Below, piece after piece: positions 24,512 to 31,917 of a stretch of DNA of 37,103 bases. The DNA comes from Gammaproteobacteria bacterium (GTDB taxonomy: Bacteria > Pseudomonadota > Gammaproteobacteria > Steroidobacterales > Woeseiaceae). The notes beneath the pieces were generated by a model. The model was not told where the DNA came from. It saw only the letters and a list, made by a program, of their open reading frames with translations, and ran no database searches. The stretch covers positions 1 to 37,103 of the forward strand of contig JAHHOT010000140.1 of assembly GCA_018677555.1 (NCBI GenBank). Direction: 5' to 3'. How positions within the stretch are numbered: position 1 is the stretch's first letter; every line of letters begins with the position of its first letter. The translations under genes and the position numbers were made by a program.

Positions 24512-24581
24512 CAGAAATTCGTTACTGCCGATTGTTGTCGTCACGCTATACTTTGCCCATTACTGCTTGTGCGAGTGTCGA

Positions 24582-24785
24582 ATGAAACTGGTCTTGCTGC
24601 TGATTTTGCTGGCCGTGATTGTGAGCCTGGGGTCCGGTCTGTTTTTCCTTACCCGCGATTCGCAGGGTTCGGCGCGCATGCTCACAGCGCTCAAGATAAG
24701 GGTTGCGTTGTCCGCAGCACTCATCGGCCTTCTGATTGTCGCCTATTTCATGGGCTGGATCACACCGCACAGCGTGCCGCTCTAA
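24582..24785 (+). CDS. DUF2909 twin-transmembrane protein
   Basis: A 67-residue protein from the ATG at 24582, made of two membrane helices. The first is MKLVLLLILLAVIVSLGSGLFFL and the second is ALSAALIGLLIVAYFMGWI, joined by a polar loop with the family's MLTALKIRVALS text. Longer in-frame starts upstream add a segment unlike the family and overlapping the surf1 start, so they are rejected. DUF2909 genes are regularly found in aa3 oxidase clusters between coxC and surf1, and an assembly or stability role is assumed but not shown. This is the only plus-strand gene in the oxidase locus. It is divergent from surf1 and convergent with coxC, with a REP pair in between. Confidence 0.88.
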   Translation: MKLVLLLILLAVIVSLGSGLFFLTRDSQGSARMLTALKIRVALSAALIGLLIVAYFMGWITPHSVPL

Positions 24786-24844
24786 ATCTTCCTCGATAAC
24801 CGGGATCCTCCTGCCTGATTGCGTTTGGACCGCCGATCGTCCTT

Positions 24845-24916
24845 CTGTAGGAGCGGCGCCTTCGCCGCGACCACCGCCAAACGTCACAGTCGCGCCGGGG
24901 GCGACGCTCCTACAGA
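24845..24916. repeat. REP-like inverted pair, copy 3
   Basis: The left arm CTGTAGGAGCGGCGCCTTCG (from 24845) and the right arm ending GACGCTCCTACAG (24916) are imperfect complements over most of their length around a central spacer. They match the pairs at 9.85 and 18.43 kb. The element lies between the convergent DUF2909 and coxC genes and could stop transcription from both sides. Confidence 0.85.
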
Positions 24917-24956
24917 TACAGGAAGTACGCTGCGGGTTGGCGAAACGCGCGCCCCG

Positions 24957-25841
24957 CTATATCCAGTAGACGAAGACGTACAGGCCCAGCCACACGACGT
25001 CGACGAAGTGCCAGTACCAGGCGGTTGCTTCGAATGCGAAGTGCGAAGTCGGCGAGAAATGACCTTTTAATACCCGCAGCCAGACGACGAACAGCATGAT
25101 TGCGCCGATGGATACGTGCATGCCGTGAAAACCGGTCAGCATGAAGAACGTCGAACCGTAGATGCCCGATGTGAGCTTAAGGTTCATGTCCTGGTAGGCC
25201 ACGATATATTCTTCCGCCTGCAGGCCCACAAATATGAAGCCGAGCAGGAAGGTCAGCCCCAGGAACGCCTTGAGCACTTTGCGATGATTCGCGATGAGTG
25301 CGTGGTGCGCGATAGTAATGGTCACGCTGCTGGTCAACAGTATTGCGGTATTGATCAACGGCAGGCCGAAGGGCTCCATCGCGATAAATTCGCCGCCCAT
25401 GTTGCCGGGACCATTGGTCGGCCAGGTTGCTTCAAAGCCGTCCCACAACAGCAGGTTGGTAAAGAAATTATTGCTGCCGCCGCCAAGCCACGGCACCACC
25501 ATTGACCGTGAATAGAAAAGTGCGCCGAAGAACGCGCTGAAGAACATGACCTCGGAAAATATGAACCAGAACATGCCCATGCGGAATGACATGTCGACCT
25601 GCTTGTTGTACATGTCGCCGGTGCTTTCCGCGATGACGTCATTGAACCAGCCTGCCAGCATGTAAATGATGACCAGGATACCGGCCATGAATATCCAGAA
25701 CGCAGCATCCGAGCCGTTGAGCCAGGTCGATACGCCCAGCATTGTGAAGAGCAGTCCGACGGCACCCACGATCGGCCAGTGGCTCTCGTGTGGGACGTAG
25801 TACGGTCGTTCCCGGTAAGATCGGCTATCCGCGTATGACAT
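24957..25841 (-). CDS. coxC: Cytochrome c oxidase subunit III
   Basis: Subunit III of the aa3-type terminal oxidase, a seven-helix inner-membrane protein that supports long-term activity of subunit I. The product has 294 residues. Typical segments are YYVPHESHWPIVG at the N-terminus, WFIFSEVMFFSAFFGALFYSR with the conserved Glu of helix III, NTAILLTSSVTITIAHHAL, GLQAEEYI, GSTFFMLTGFHGMHVSIGA and the closing AWYWHFVDVVWLGLYVFVYW. The ATG lies 2 bases after the ctaG stop, so it is translated from the coxB-coxA-ctaG transcript. It is the last gene of that unit. Confidence 0.96.
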   Translation of the reverse strand: MSYADSRSYRERPYYVPHESHWPIVGAVGLLFTMLGVSTWLNGSDAAFWIFMAGILVIIYMLAGWFNDVIAESTGDMYNKQVDMSFRMGMFWFIFSEVMFFSAFFGALFYSRSMVVPWLGGGSNNFFTNLLLWDGFEATWPTNGPGNMGGEFIAMEPFGLPLINTAILLTSSVTITIAHHALIANHRKVLKAFLGLTFLLGFIFVGLQAEEYIVAYQDMNLKLTSGIYGSTFFMLTGFHGMHVSIGAIMLFVVWLRVLKGHFSPTSHFAFEATAWYWHFVDVVWLGLYVFVYWI

Positions 25842-25843
25842 GG

Positions 25844-26395
25844 TTAGTTGCTTGCTGCCAGGTTGGAGTCAAAGAAAGTATATGAAAGAGTAATCGTATC
25901 GATGTGCTCCGGAAGCTCGGGTTCGACGATAAAACGCACGAGCAACTCGCGTTCTTCGCCGGCCGCGAATTCCTGCGTCGTGAAGCAGAAGCAGTCGATT
26001 TTCTTGAAATGCTTTGCTGCCTGCTGCGGCGCGACGCTGGGAACTGCCTGTGCCGTTACCGCGCGATCGCGCAGATTGCGGGCAACGAAGCGCGCTTCGT
26101 ATAGACCACCGGGATTTACCGTCATGCCATGTTGGCTGGCACGAAACTCCCACGGAGCGTACTGGTTGACTCTCGTCACGAACTCGAGATCGACGGCGCG
26201 GTTGACGACCGCGGTCTCTTCGACCGTCGCCGCACTGTCGTTTGTTTTGCCGCCGAGACCGGTGATCTCGCAGAACACGTCATAGACCGGCACAAGCAGG
26301 AAGCCGAAGCCGAACATGGCCAGGGCCAGAAGCGCAAGCCTGCCCGCCAGCGCGGCGCTGCCCGGTTCCTGCCTCTTCTCTGTTTGCCTGCCCAT
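25844..26395 (-). CDS. ctaG: Cytochrome oxidase copper chaperone CtaG/Cox11
   Basis: A membrane-anchored periplasmic chaperone that delivers copper to the CuB site of subunit I. The 183-residue product has one N-terminal span (LALLALAMFGFGFLLVPVYDVFCEITGL), then a beta-sandwich domain. The copper motif reads KIDCFCFTTQEF (C-x-C), and the family tail HIDTITLSYTFFD closes the domain. The ATG at 26395 overlaps the stop of the 38-codon gene upstream by one base (TGATG). Position between coxA and coxC is the usual one. Confidence 0.95.
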   Translation of the reverse strand: MGRQTEKRQEPGSAALAGRLALLALAMFGFGFLLVPVYDVFCEITGLGGKTNDSAATVEETAVVNRAVDLEFVTRVNQYAPWEFRASQHGMTVNPGGLYEARFVARNLRDRAVTAQAVPSVAPQQAAKHFKKIDCFCFTTQEFAAGEERELLVRFIVEPELPEHIDTITLSYTFFDSNLAASN

Positions 26396-26511
26396 CAGCC
26401 TCTCGTTACACCCATCATGATGAAAGCGAGGTAAAACGCGAGCGCCACCAGCCCGAGAATAATGGCGGAATTGCGAATACGCTTCTTTCGTTCGAGCTCG
26501 GAATCGATCAC
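26395..26511 (-). CDS. Small oxidase assembly protein between coxA and ctaG
   Basis: A 38-codon frame from GTG at 26511 to TGA at 26395. It encodes a charged start (MIDSELERKKRIRNSA) and one membrane span (IILGLVALAFYLAFIMMGV), ending TRG. Its GTG overlaps the coxA TGA (GTGA) and its own TGA overlaps the ctaG ATG (TGATG), so it is held in the translational chain. A short, charged, single-span protein at exactly this place is known in many proteobacterial oxidase operons as the cytochrome oxidase small assembly protein. Size and topology agree, though such short sequences give little homology signal. Confidence 0.8.
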   Translation of the reverse strand: MIDSELERKKRIRNSAIILGLVALAFYLAFIMMGVTRG

Positions 26512-28097
26512 GTAAATGCCTTGTCGGTAGTTACTTCAGGCGGCCGCTCGAAGGTATGGTACGGCGCCGGCGACGGCACGGTCCATTCGAGGCCTTTCGG
26601 GTTGTCCCACACTTCGCTGGTCGCCTGCGCGCCCTGCTTCCTCACCGACAACCAGATGATATAGATGAAGAGCAGCTGCGACAGGCCGAAGCCGATCGCA
26701 CCGATACTGGCGACGCTGTTGAAATTCGCGAACTGCGTTGAGTAATCCGGTATTCGCCGCGGCATGCCGGCAAGACCGAGAAAATGCATCGGGAAAAACG
26801 TGACGTTGACAAAAACCGCGGACAACCAGAAGTGCAGCTTGCCGAGCTTCTCGTTGTACATGTGACCGGACCATTTTGGCAGCCAGTAGTAGACCGCCGC
26901 CTGTATCCCGAAGATTGCACCGGGCACCAGCACGTAGTGGAAGTGCGCAACGACAAAATAGCTGTCGTGGTACTGAATATCTGATGGCACGATTGCGAGC
27001 ATCAGCCCGGACAGGCCACCGATCGTGAACAGGAACAGGAACGCGAGGGAAAAAAGCATCGGCGTTTCGAAAGTCATGGCACCGCGCCACATCGTCGCCG
27101 TCCAGTTGAATACCTTCACGCCGGTCGGCACGGCAATGAGCATCGTTGCGAACATAAAGAACAACTGGCCGCTGAGCGGCATGCCAACTGTGAACATATG
27201 GTGCGCCCACACGATGAAGGACAGGAAGGCGATGCTCGATGCTGCATAGACCATGGAGTCATGGCCGAACAGCGGTTTGCGCGAGAACGTGGGGATGATC
27301 TCCGACACCACCCCGAACGCCGGCAGGATCATGATGTAGACCTCCGGGTGCCCGAAAAACCAGAATATGTGCTGGAACATTACCGGGTCGCCACCACCGG
27401 CCGCCAGGAAAAAACTGGTCCCGAAGAACTGGTCCGTCAACAGCATCGTGACCGCGCCGGCAAGCACCGGCATCACGGCAATCAACAGGTACGCGGTGAT
27501 CAGCCAGGTCCAGACAAACATGGGCATGCGCAGCAACAGCATGTCCGGTGCGCGCATGTTGATGATTGTGACAATGACGTTGATCGCACCCATGATGGAT
27601 GACAGACCCATAAGGTGGACGGAAAAGATCAGGAACGGAAACGCGTCGCCGGTCTGCAGCACCAGCGGTGGGTACATGGTCCAGCCACTCGCAGGCGCCC
27701 CGCCCGGCATGAACAAGGTCGACAGCAAAAGGCTAAAGGCAACCGGAAGAATCCAGAACGACCAGTTGTTCATGCGCGGCAGCGCCATGTCCGGTGCGCC
27801 GATCATCAGCGGTATCATCCAGTTGGCAAGTCCGACGAACGCCGGCATCACTGCGCCGAATACCATGATCAACGCGTGCATCGTGGTCATCTGGTTGAAG
27901 AATGCCGGGTTGATGAACTGCAGCCCCGGTGAGAACAACTCGGTGCGAATGATCAGCGCCATGAAGCCGCCGATCATGAACATCGCCAGGCTGAACACGA
28001 GGTACATCGTGCCGATGTCCTTGTGGTTGGTCGCGTACAGCCAGCGCTTTATTCCCTTCGCGGGGCCGTGATCGTCGTGATGATCATGCTCGCTCAT
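26508..28097 (-). CDS. coxA: Cytochrome c oxidase subunit I
   Basis: The catalytic subunit of the aa3-type oxidase, which reduces oxygen to water and pumps protons. The product has 529 residues and 12 membrane spans. CuB and heme ligands are recognisable: TMHALIMVF (heme a His, helix II), WFFGHPEVYIMILP (CuB His, the cross-linked Tyr and the D-channel Glu), VWAHHMFTVG (the CuB His pair) and FVVAHFHYVLVPG (heme a3 and heme a His). The E in GHPEV and the D-channel text mark an A1-type oxidase. The ATG overlaps the coxB stop (ATGA), and the stop overlaps the next small gene. The N-terminus is His/Asp-rich (MSEHDHHDDHG). Confidence 0.97.
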   Translation of the reverse strand: MSEHDHHDDHGPAKGIKRWLYATNHKDIGTMYLVFSLAMFMIGGFMALIIRTELFSPGLQFINPAFFNQMTTMHALIMVFGAVMPAFVGLANWMIPLMIGAPDMALPRMNNWSFWILPVAFSLLLSTLFMPGGAPASGWTMYPPLVLQTGDAFPFLIFSVHLMGLSSIMGAINVIVTIINMRAPDMLLLRMPMFVWTWLITAYLLIAVMPVLAGAVTMLLTDQFFGTSFFLAAGGGDPVMFQHIFWFFGHPEVYIMILPAFGVVSEIIPTFSRKPLFGHDSMVYAASSIAFLSFIVWAHHMFTVGMPLSGQLFFMFATMLIAVPTGVKVFNWTATMWRGAMTFETPMLFSLAFLFLFTIGGLSGLMLAIVPSDIQYHDSYFVVAHFHYVLVPGAIFGIQAAVYYWLPKWSGHMYNEKLGKLHFWLSAVFVNVTFFPMHFLGLAGMPRRIPDYSTQFANFNSVASIGAIGFGLSQLLFIYIIWLSVRKQGAQATSEVWDNPKGLEWTVPSPAPYHTFERPPEVTTDKAFT

Positions 28098-28909
28098 CGC
28101 GCACCTCCCGCATTCGCATACTGTGAACGATTCTCTTTCGCATTATCCAGCCAGGCCTGCCACTCATTTTCCTGTATTACCTCGACAACGATGGGCATGA
28201 ATCCGTGATCCATGCCGCACAATTCGGCGCATTGCCCGCGATAGGTGCCGACAACGTCCGGTCGGAACCACGCTTCGTTGATAAAGCCCGGGATCGCGTC
28301 TTTCTTGATGGCGAAATCCGGCATCCACCATGAATGTATGACGTCGTTTGACGTTAATAAAAGGCGTATCTTCGCACCGCGTGGCACGACCAGCGGGTTG
28401 TCGACATCGAGCAGGTAGTTCTCGACACTGAACGGATCAATCCCGGAACCGAGCATACGCGCCGCGGCGCTGTCACGTGCGAGCGTGCTGTAAAACGAAA
28501 GATCTTCGCCCTGGTATTCGTAATGCCATTTCCACTGATAGCCGGTCGCGACGATCGTGAGATCCGGCTGGCGGCTGTCTTCCAGTTTTATCAGCGTTTC
28601 TGCGGCAGGAACGGCCATTATCAACAAAATGATGACCGGGATGACCGTCCAGACGACCTCCGCGGTCATGCTGTGCGAAAACTGGGCCGGTTCCGCGCCT
28701 TTCGATTTGCGGTGCGCGAATATCGAATAAATCATGGCGCCGAAGACGACGACGCCGATTGCCACGCACCAGTAAAAGACCTGCATGTGCAGGTAGTAGG
28801 TCTCCGCACTGAGTTCCGTCACGCCTCGCGGCATATTCAGGGCCCAGTCAGCAGCGGCGTTGCTTGTTGCCAGCAGGGCAAGCAAGCTCGCACAACACTT
28901 TCGCATCAT
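28094..28909 (-). CDS. coxB: Cytochrome c oxidase subunit II
   Basis: The CuA-bearing subunit that takes electrons from cytochrome c. Translation most likely starts at ATGATG at 28909, preceded by GGAAGAA 7-8 bases upstream, giving 271 residues with signal peptide (CCASLLALLATSNAAA). The much longer upstream frame has no family similarity. Two membrane helices follow (VFYWCVAIGVVVFGAMIYSI and VVWTVIPVIILLIMAVPAA). The CuA domain contains NDVIHSWWMPDF and RGQCAELCGMDHGFMPI, holding the two Cys, two His and Met ligands. No C-terminal heme c domain is present. In the leader, GGCGCC repeats at 28928-28933 and 28936-28941 form a tight GC hairpin just before the ribosome-binding site. About 270 bases upstream are free of genes and should hold the operon promoter. 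Confidence 0.95.
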   Translation of the reverse strand: MMRKCCASLLALLATSNAAADWALNMPRGVTELSAETYYLHMQVFYWCVAIGVVVFGAMIYSIFAHRKSKGAEPAQFSHSMTAEVVWTVIPVIILLIMAVPAAETLIKLEDSRQPDLTIVATGYQWKWHYEYQGEDLSFYSTLARDSAAARMLGSGIDPFSVENYLLDVDNPLVVPRGAKIRLLLTSNDVIHSWWMPDFAIKKDAIPGFINEAWFRPDVVGTYRGQCAELCGMDHGFMPIVVEVIQENEWQAWLDNAKENRSQYANAGGAR

Positions 28910-29181
28910 TGTAAATTCTTCCAGGATGGCGCCGGGGCGCCGCAAGAGTCGCAACCGATAACAAGGGTTTAGACCGGTCGAGAGCCTGCGAAGTTTACTG
29001 AAAGGCGCCAATCCATGCAAACAAAACGGTCGATAATCGGGAGCAAAAATCGTTCTAATACAGTGGCTTGGTAACCGTCCCGGAATGTACCTGAAGTATT
29101 TTTTGTAACAGTGCGCGGTACAGTGGTTGCAGATTTGCTTCTGCAGCTGTCCGGGTGACGGTCGCGTGCCTCCGCGCCGGC

Positions 29182-30057
29182 TCAACGGTGGCCGCGTCGA
29201 CCGATTTGATCAACCGATAAACGGAATTCGCCGTCCTGTCGTCGTGCCTGTCCACCCCACGCGTGGCCGAAGACCAGCTCGAGCTTCAGGCCGGCGCCGT
29301 CGTCCCCGGTCAGGTGCTGTAAGCGGTTCCGGAATGCCGCGAAAACCCGCCGTCCGGTCAGGCCGCGGCAACGCAATTTCAGGGAATTTCTGGCGCCACT
29401 TGCACTGAGATCCGCGAGCATCTTGTCGGCGCTCGAATAACGCAGTTGCAGTTGCTCGACGTCCAGCACGGGATCGCAAAGCCCGGCCCGAACCAGGCAA
29501 TCTCCAATGTCATGCATATCGAAAAACTGGTTCACGTGCTCGTACCGGTCGACATCCGGCCAGGCCTGGCGCAACCCGGCAAAGCTGTCTGGACCGAGCG
29601 TCGAAAAAAGGAACAGACCTTCGGGGCGCAGCACTCGCGCGACCTCGGCAAGGCAGCCCGCAAGGTCGTCGATCCAGGGCAACAGCAGGTTGGCGAAGAC
29701 GAGGTCCATGCTGTCATCGGCAAATGGCAGCTGGCTTGCGTCCGCCTGCACCTCCCGTACACGCGAGAAAAAGCGCCTTTGCGAACGCCCCTGGCGCAAC
29801 ATCCCGAGCGAAATATCGAGGCTTGCTACACTTGCGCGGCGAAATCTCGACGCGAGCTGGCGACTGCACTTTCCGGTGGCGCTACCGAGCTCCAGCACCT
29901 GCCGAACGTCAAGTTGCATTGGCAGCATGCGCTCGAACAGACCCTCGGCGGTGCGCCGATGCACAAAATCCGCGTCGTCGAACGTATGAGCGGCAGCGTC
30001 GAATCGACGTTGCACATCGGCACGCCGCAATTCGCCTGTTCTTGTCGTCGGTACCAT
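29182..30057 (-). CDS. BioC-like SAM-dependent methyltransferase
   Basis: A class I methyltransferase resembling malonyl-ACP O-methyltransferase, the enzyme that starts pimeloyl synthesis for biotin. The ATG at 30057 gives 291 residues starting MVPTTRTGELRRADVQRRFDAAAHTFDDADFVH, the BioC-like N-terminal helix; the frame runs 51 codons further upstream without family support. Motif I reads VLELGSATGK, then LDISLGML, QADASQLPFADDSMDLVFANLLLPWIDD and VLRPEGLFLFSTLGPDS. The late LELVFGHAWGG is also seen in BioC-type proteins. No other bio gene is nearby; instead it is divergent from comF, an arrangement I know from other proteobacteria. The substrate is therefore uncertain, and a BioC paralog with another role is possible. 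Confidence 0.8.
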   Translation of the reverse strand: MVPTTRTGELRRADVQRRFDAAAHTFDDADFVHRRTAEGLFERMLPMQLDVRQVLELGSATGKCSRQLASRFRRASVASLDISLGMLRQGRSQRRFFSRVREVQADASQLPFADDSMDLVFANLLLPWIDDLAGCLAEVARVLRPEGLFLFSTLGPDSFAGLRQAWPDVDRYEHVNQFFDMHDIGDCLVRAGLCDPVLDVEQLQLRYSSADKMLADLSASGARNSLKLRCRGLTGRRVFAAFRNRLQHLTGDDGAGLKLELVFGHAWGGQARRQDGEFRLSVDQIGRRGHR

Positions 30058-30239
30058 AGCAGCTGAATAATAGGGCGAAGTGAGCGCGTAATGACAGCCA
30101 CAAAGCGTCGTGTCGGGCCGGTAACGGAGCCGGATCGCGCGGCAACCAGCGTCCACGACGAAAAACAAGTCCGCAAAACTTCGCCAGCCCGACAGAAAGA
30201 CGCCAGTCACGCAGCAAATACCTGCTGCACAATGAGCGC

Positions 30240-30980
30240 GTGAAACGAATTGCGTCCGCTTGCAAGAAGACTGTCGATCGATTACTCGATTTTGTTTGCC
30301 CGCGGCAATGCGTAATGTGCGGATTGCCGCATCCGGACGAGCCTGTTTGTCACCTGTGCCGGCCGTTTCTGCCCTTCAACAAGATCTTTTGCGAGCGCTG
30401 CGGCGCGCCGCTTGATGCGCGACAGCCGGAGGGCGTGCGATGCGCAAGCTGCCAGGCAAATCCGCCACCCTTTACGATTGCGCGCGCACCGTTTCGCTAC
30501 TCGTTTCCGGTAGACAGCGCGATCAAAGCGCTGAAATTCGACGGCAAGCTCTATTATGCACCAGCGCTGGGACGCTACCTGTCGCGCGAGTTAATGCGGA
30601 TGCCGCCTTATGTTGATGCGCTGGTGCCGGTGCCTTTGCATCGCGGGCGGCATGCGCGGCGCGGCTTCAACCAGGCAATCGAGCTGTGCAGACCACTCCG
30701 CCGTGCGAGCGGTCTACGGATGCTGACAGGAGTCAAACGCGTGCGGCCGACACGGCCGCAATCCGGACTGACAGCCACTGAACGACGGAAAAACCTGCGC
30801 GGTGCATTCGCCGTCCGTGGGCCGCTGCGAAGTCGCTATCCCGTCATCGTCGACGATGTGATGACCACGGGAGAAACCTGTCGCCAGCTCGCGCTGACGT
30901 TGCTGGAGCACGGCGCTGAAGAAGTTGCCGTTCTGAGTGTCGCGCGCAGCACTAGCCCGCCGCAAGCGGCGGCGATGTGA
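30240..30980 (+). CDS. comF: ComF family amidophosphoribosyltransferase-like protein
   Basis: A cytosolic protein of the ComF/GntX family, linked to DNA uptake or use of external DNA. The GTG at 30240 gives 246 residues. An N-terminal zinc-ribbon-like region has paired cysteines (CPRQCVMCGLP, CHLC, CERCG, CASC). The phosphoribosyltransferase domain follows with VPVPLHRGRHARRGFNQA and the PRPP-binding loop VIVDDVMTTGET at about residues 200-211. No phosphoribosyltransferase substrate is proven for the family. The last 29 bases overlap, tail to tail, the end of ubiA on the other strand. Confidence 0.92.
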   Translation: MKRIASACKKTVDRLLDFVCPRQCVMCGLPHPDEPVCHLCRPFLPFNKIFCERCGAPLDARQPEGVRCASCQANPPPFTIARAPFRYSFPVDSAIKALKFDGKLYYAPALGRYLSRELMRMPPYVDALVPVPLHRGRHARRGFNQAIELCRPLRRASGLRMLTGVKRVRPTRPQSGLTATERRKNLRGAFAVRGPLRSRYPVIVDDVMTTGETCRQLALTLLEHGAEEVAVLSVARSTSPPQAAAM

Positions 30981-31905
30981 AGGTGTAGTGCAGCACAATG
31001 CCGACGAAAATGACAAGACCGATAACATGGTTATTCTGAAATGCCGCAAAACAACCCACCGGCTTGCGATCCCGTGCGAGCCACTGATGGTAAGCCATTA
31101 AAAGCGCAGCAACGCCGACCGACATGTAGTACCACAATCCGAGCTGTGCCATCTGTCCTGTAAATACGAGGGCCATCAGCATGAGAGCCTGCAGCCCGCC
31201 GATGACGAACAGGTCTGCATCGCCGAACAGGATCGCCGTTGACTTCACGCCAACCTTGATGTCGTCATCGCGATCGACCATGGCGTAAAACGTATCGTAA
31301 ATGACGGCCCAGATGAGCGCGGTAACGAACACCAGCCAGGCGAGCTGCGGTGTGCTTCCGGTTTGCGCCGCAAACGCCATTGGCACCGCCCAGCCGAATG
31401 CTGCGCCGAGCACGAACTGCGGGATGGAGATATAGCGCTTGATGAACGGATAAACGATCGTGAGTGCGGCGCCGATGACGGCGAGAAGCTGGGCGGGCCG
31501 ATTCAGCATAGCCGCAAGTCCGATTGCGATCAGGCCAAGGGCGATGAAAAGCGTAATCCCCTCGATGGTTGTTACCGCGCCGGACGCTATGGGCCTGAAT
31601 CGCGTGCGCTCTACGTATGGATCGATATTGCGATCAACCAGGTCGTTAAGCACGCAACCGGCCGACCGCATGATGATCACGCCCAGGACGAACACGACGA
31701 ACACGCCCGGATTCGGATGACCTTTTCCCGCAAGCCACAATGCCCACAACGTGGGCCACAACAACAGCCAGATGCCGATGGGTTTGTGCAGTCGCATCAG
31801 CTGCAGGTAGTTGTACAGTTGCGAGGTAAAGCCCGGAGTGTTGCGTGTCGCCGGTCGCCGCGGTGGCTCGGAGATTCGTTGCCTGTTTGCGGTGGGCTTG
31901 TTCAT
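30952..31905 (-). CDS. ubiA: 4-hydroxybenzoate polyprenyltransferase
   Basis: The inner-membrane enzyme that attaches the polyprenyl tail to 4-hydroxybenzoate in ubiquinone synthesis. The product has 317 residues with about nine spans. The two magnesium/diphosphate motifs are present: NDLVDRNIDPYVERTRFRPIASG and YDTFYAMVDRDDDIKVGVKSTAI. The first 25 residues are a polar, basic extension (KPTANRQRISEPPRRPATR) not usual in the family core. Other starts further inside are possible, for instance at LMRLHKP. It follows recG by 12 bases and is the last gene of the rpoZ-spoT-ridA-recG unit. No ubiC is adjacent. Confidence 0.95.
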   Translation of the reverse strand: MNKPTANRQRISEPPRRPATRNTPGFTSQLYNYLQLMRLHKPIGIWLLLWPTLWALWLAGKGHPNPGVFVVFVLGVIIMRSAGCVLNDLVDRNIDPYVERTRFRPIASGAVTTIEGITLFIALGLIAIGLAAMLNRPAQLLAVIGAALTIVYPFIKRYISIPQFVLGAAFGWAVPMAFAAQTGSTPQLAWLVFVTALIWAVIYDTFYAMVDRDDDIKVGVKSTAILFGDADLFVIGGLQALMLMALVFTGQMAQLGLWYYMSVGVAALLMAYHQWLARDRKPVGCFAAFQNNHVIGLVIFVGIVLHYTFTSPPLAAG

Positions 31906-31917
31906 TGGACAATTGTT

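Noticed and set aside
28910..29185. 92-codon N-terminal extension of coxB
   Set aside because: A ribosome-binding site and signal peptide place the start at 28909; the extension is Arg/Cys-rich, non-family sequence.
30058..30210. 51-codon N-terminal extension of the BioC-like methyltransferase
   Set aside because: The family N-terminus begins at 30057; the extension has no similarity and occupies the promoter region shared with comF.
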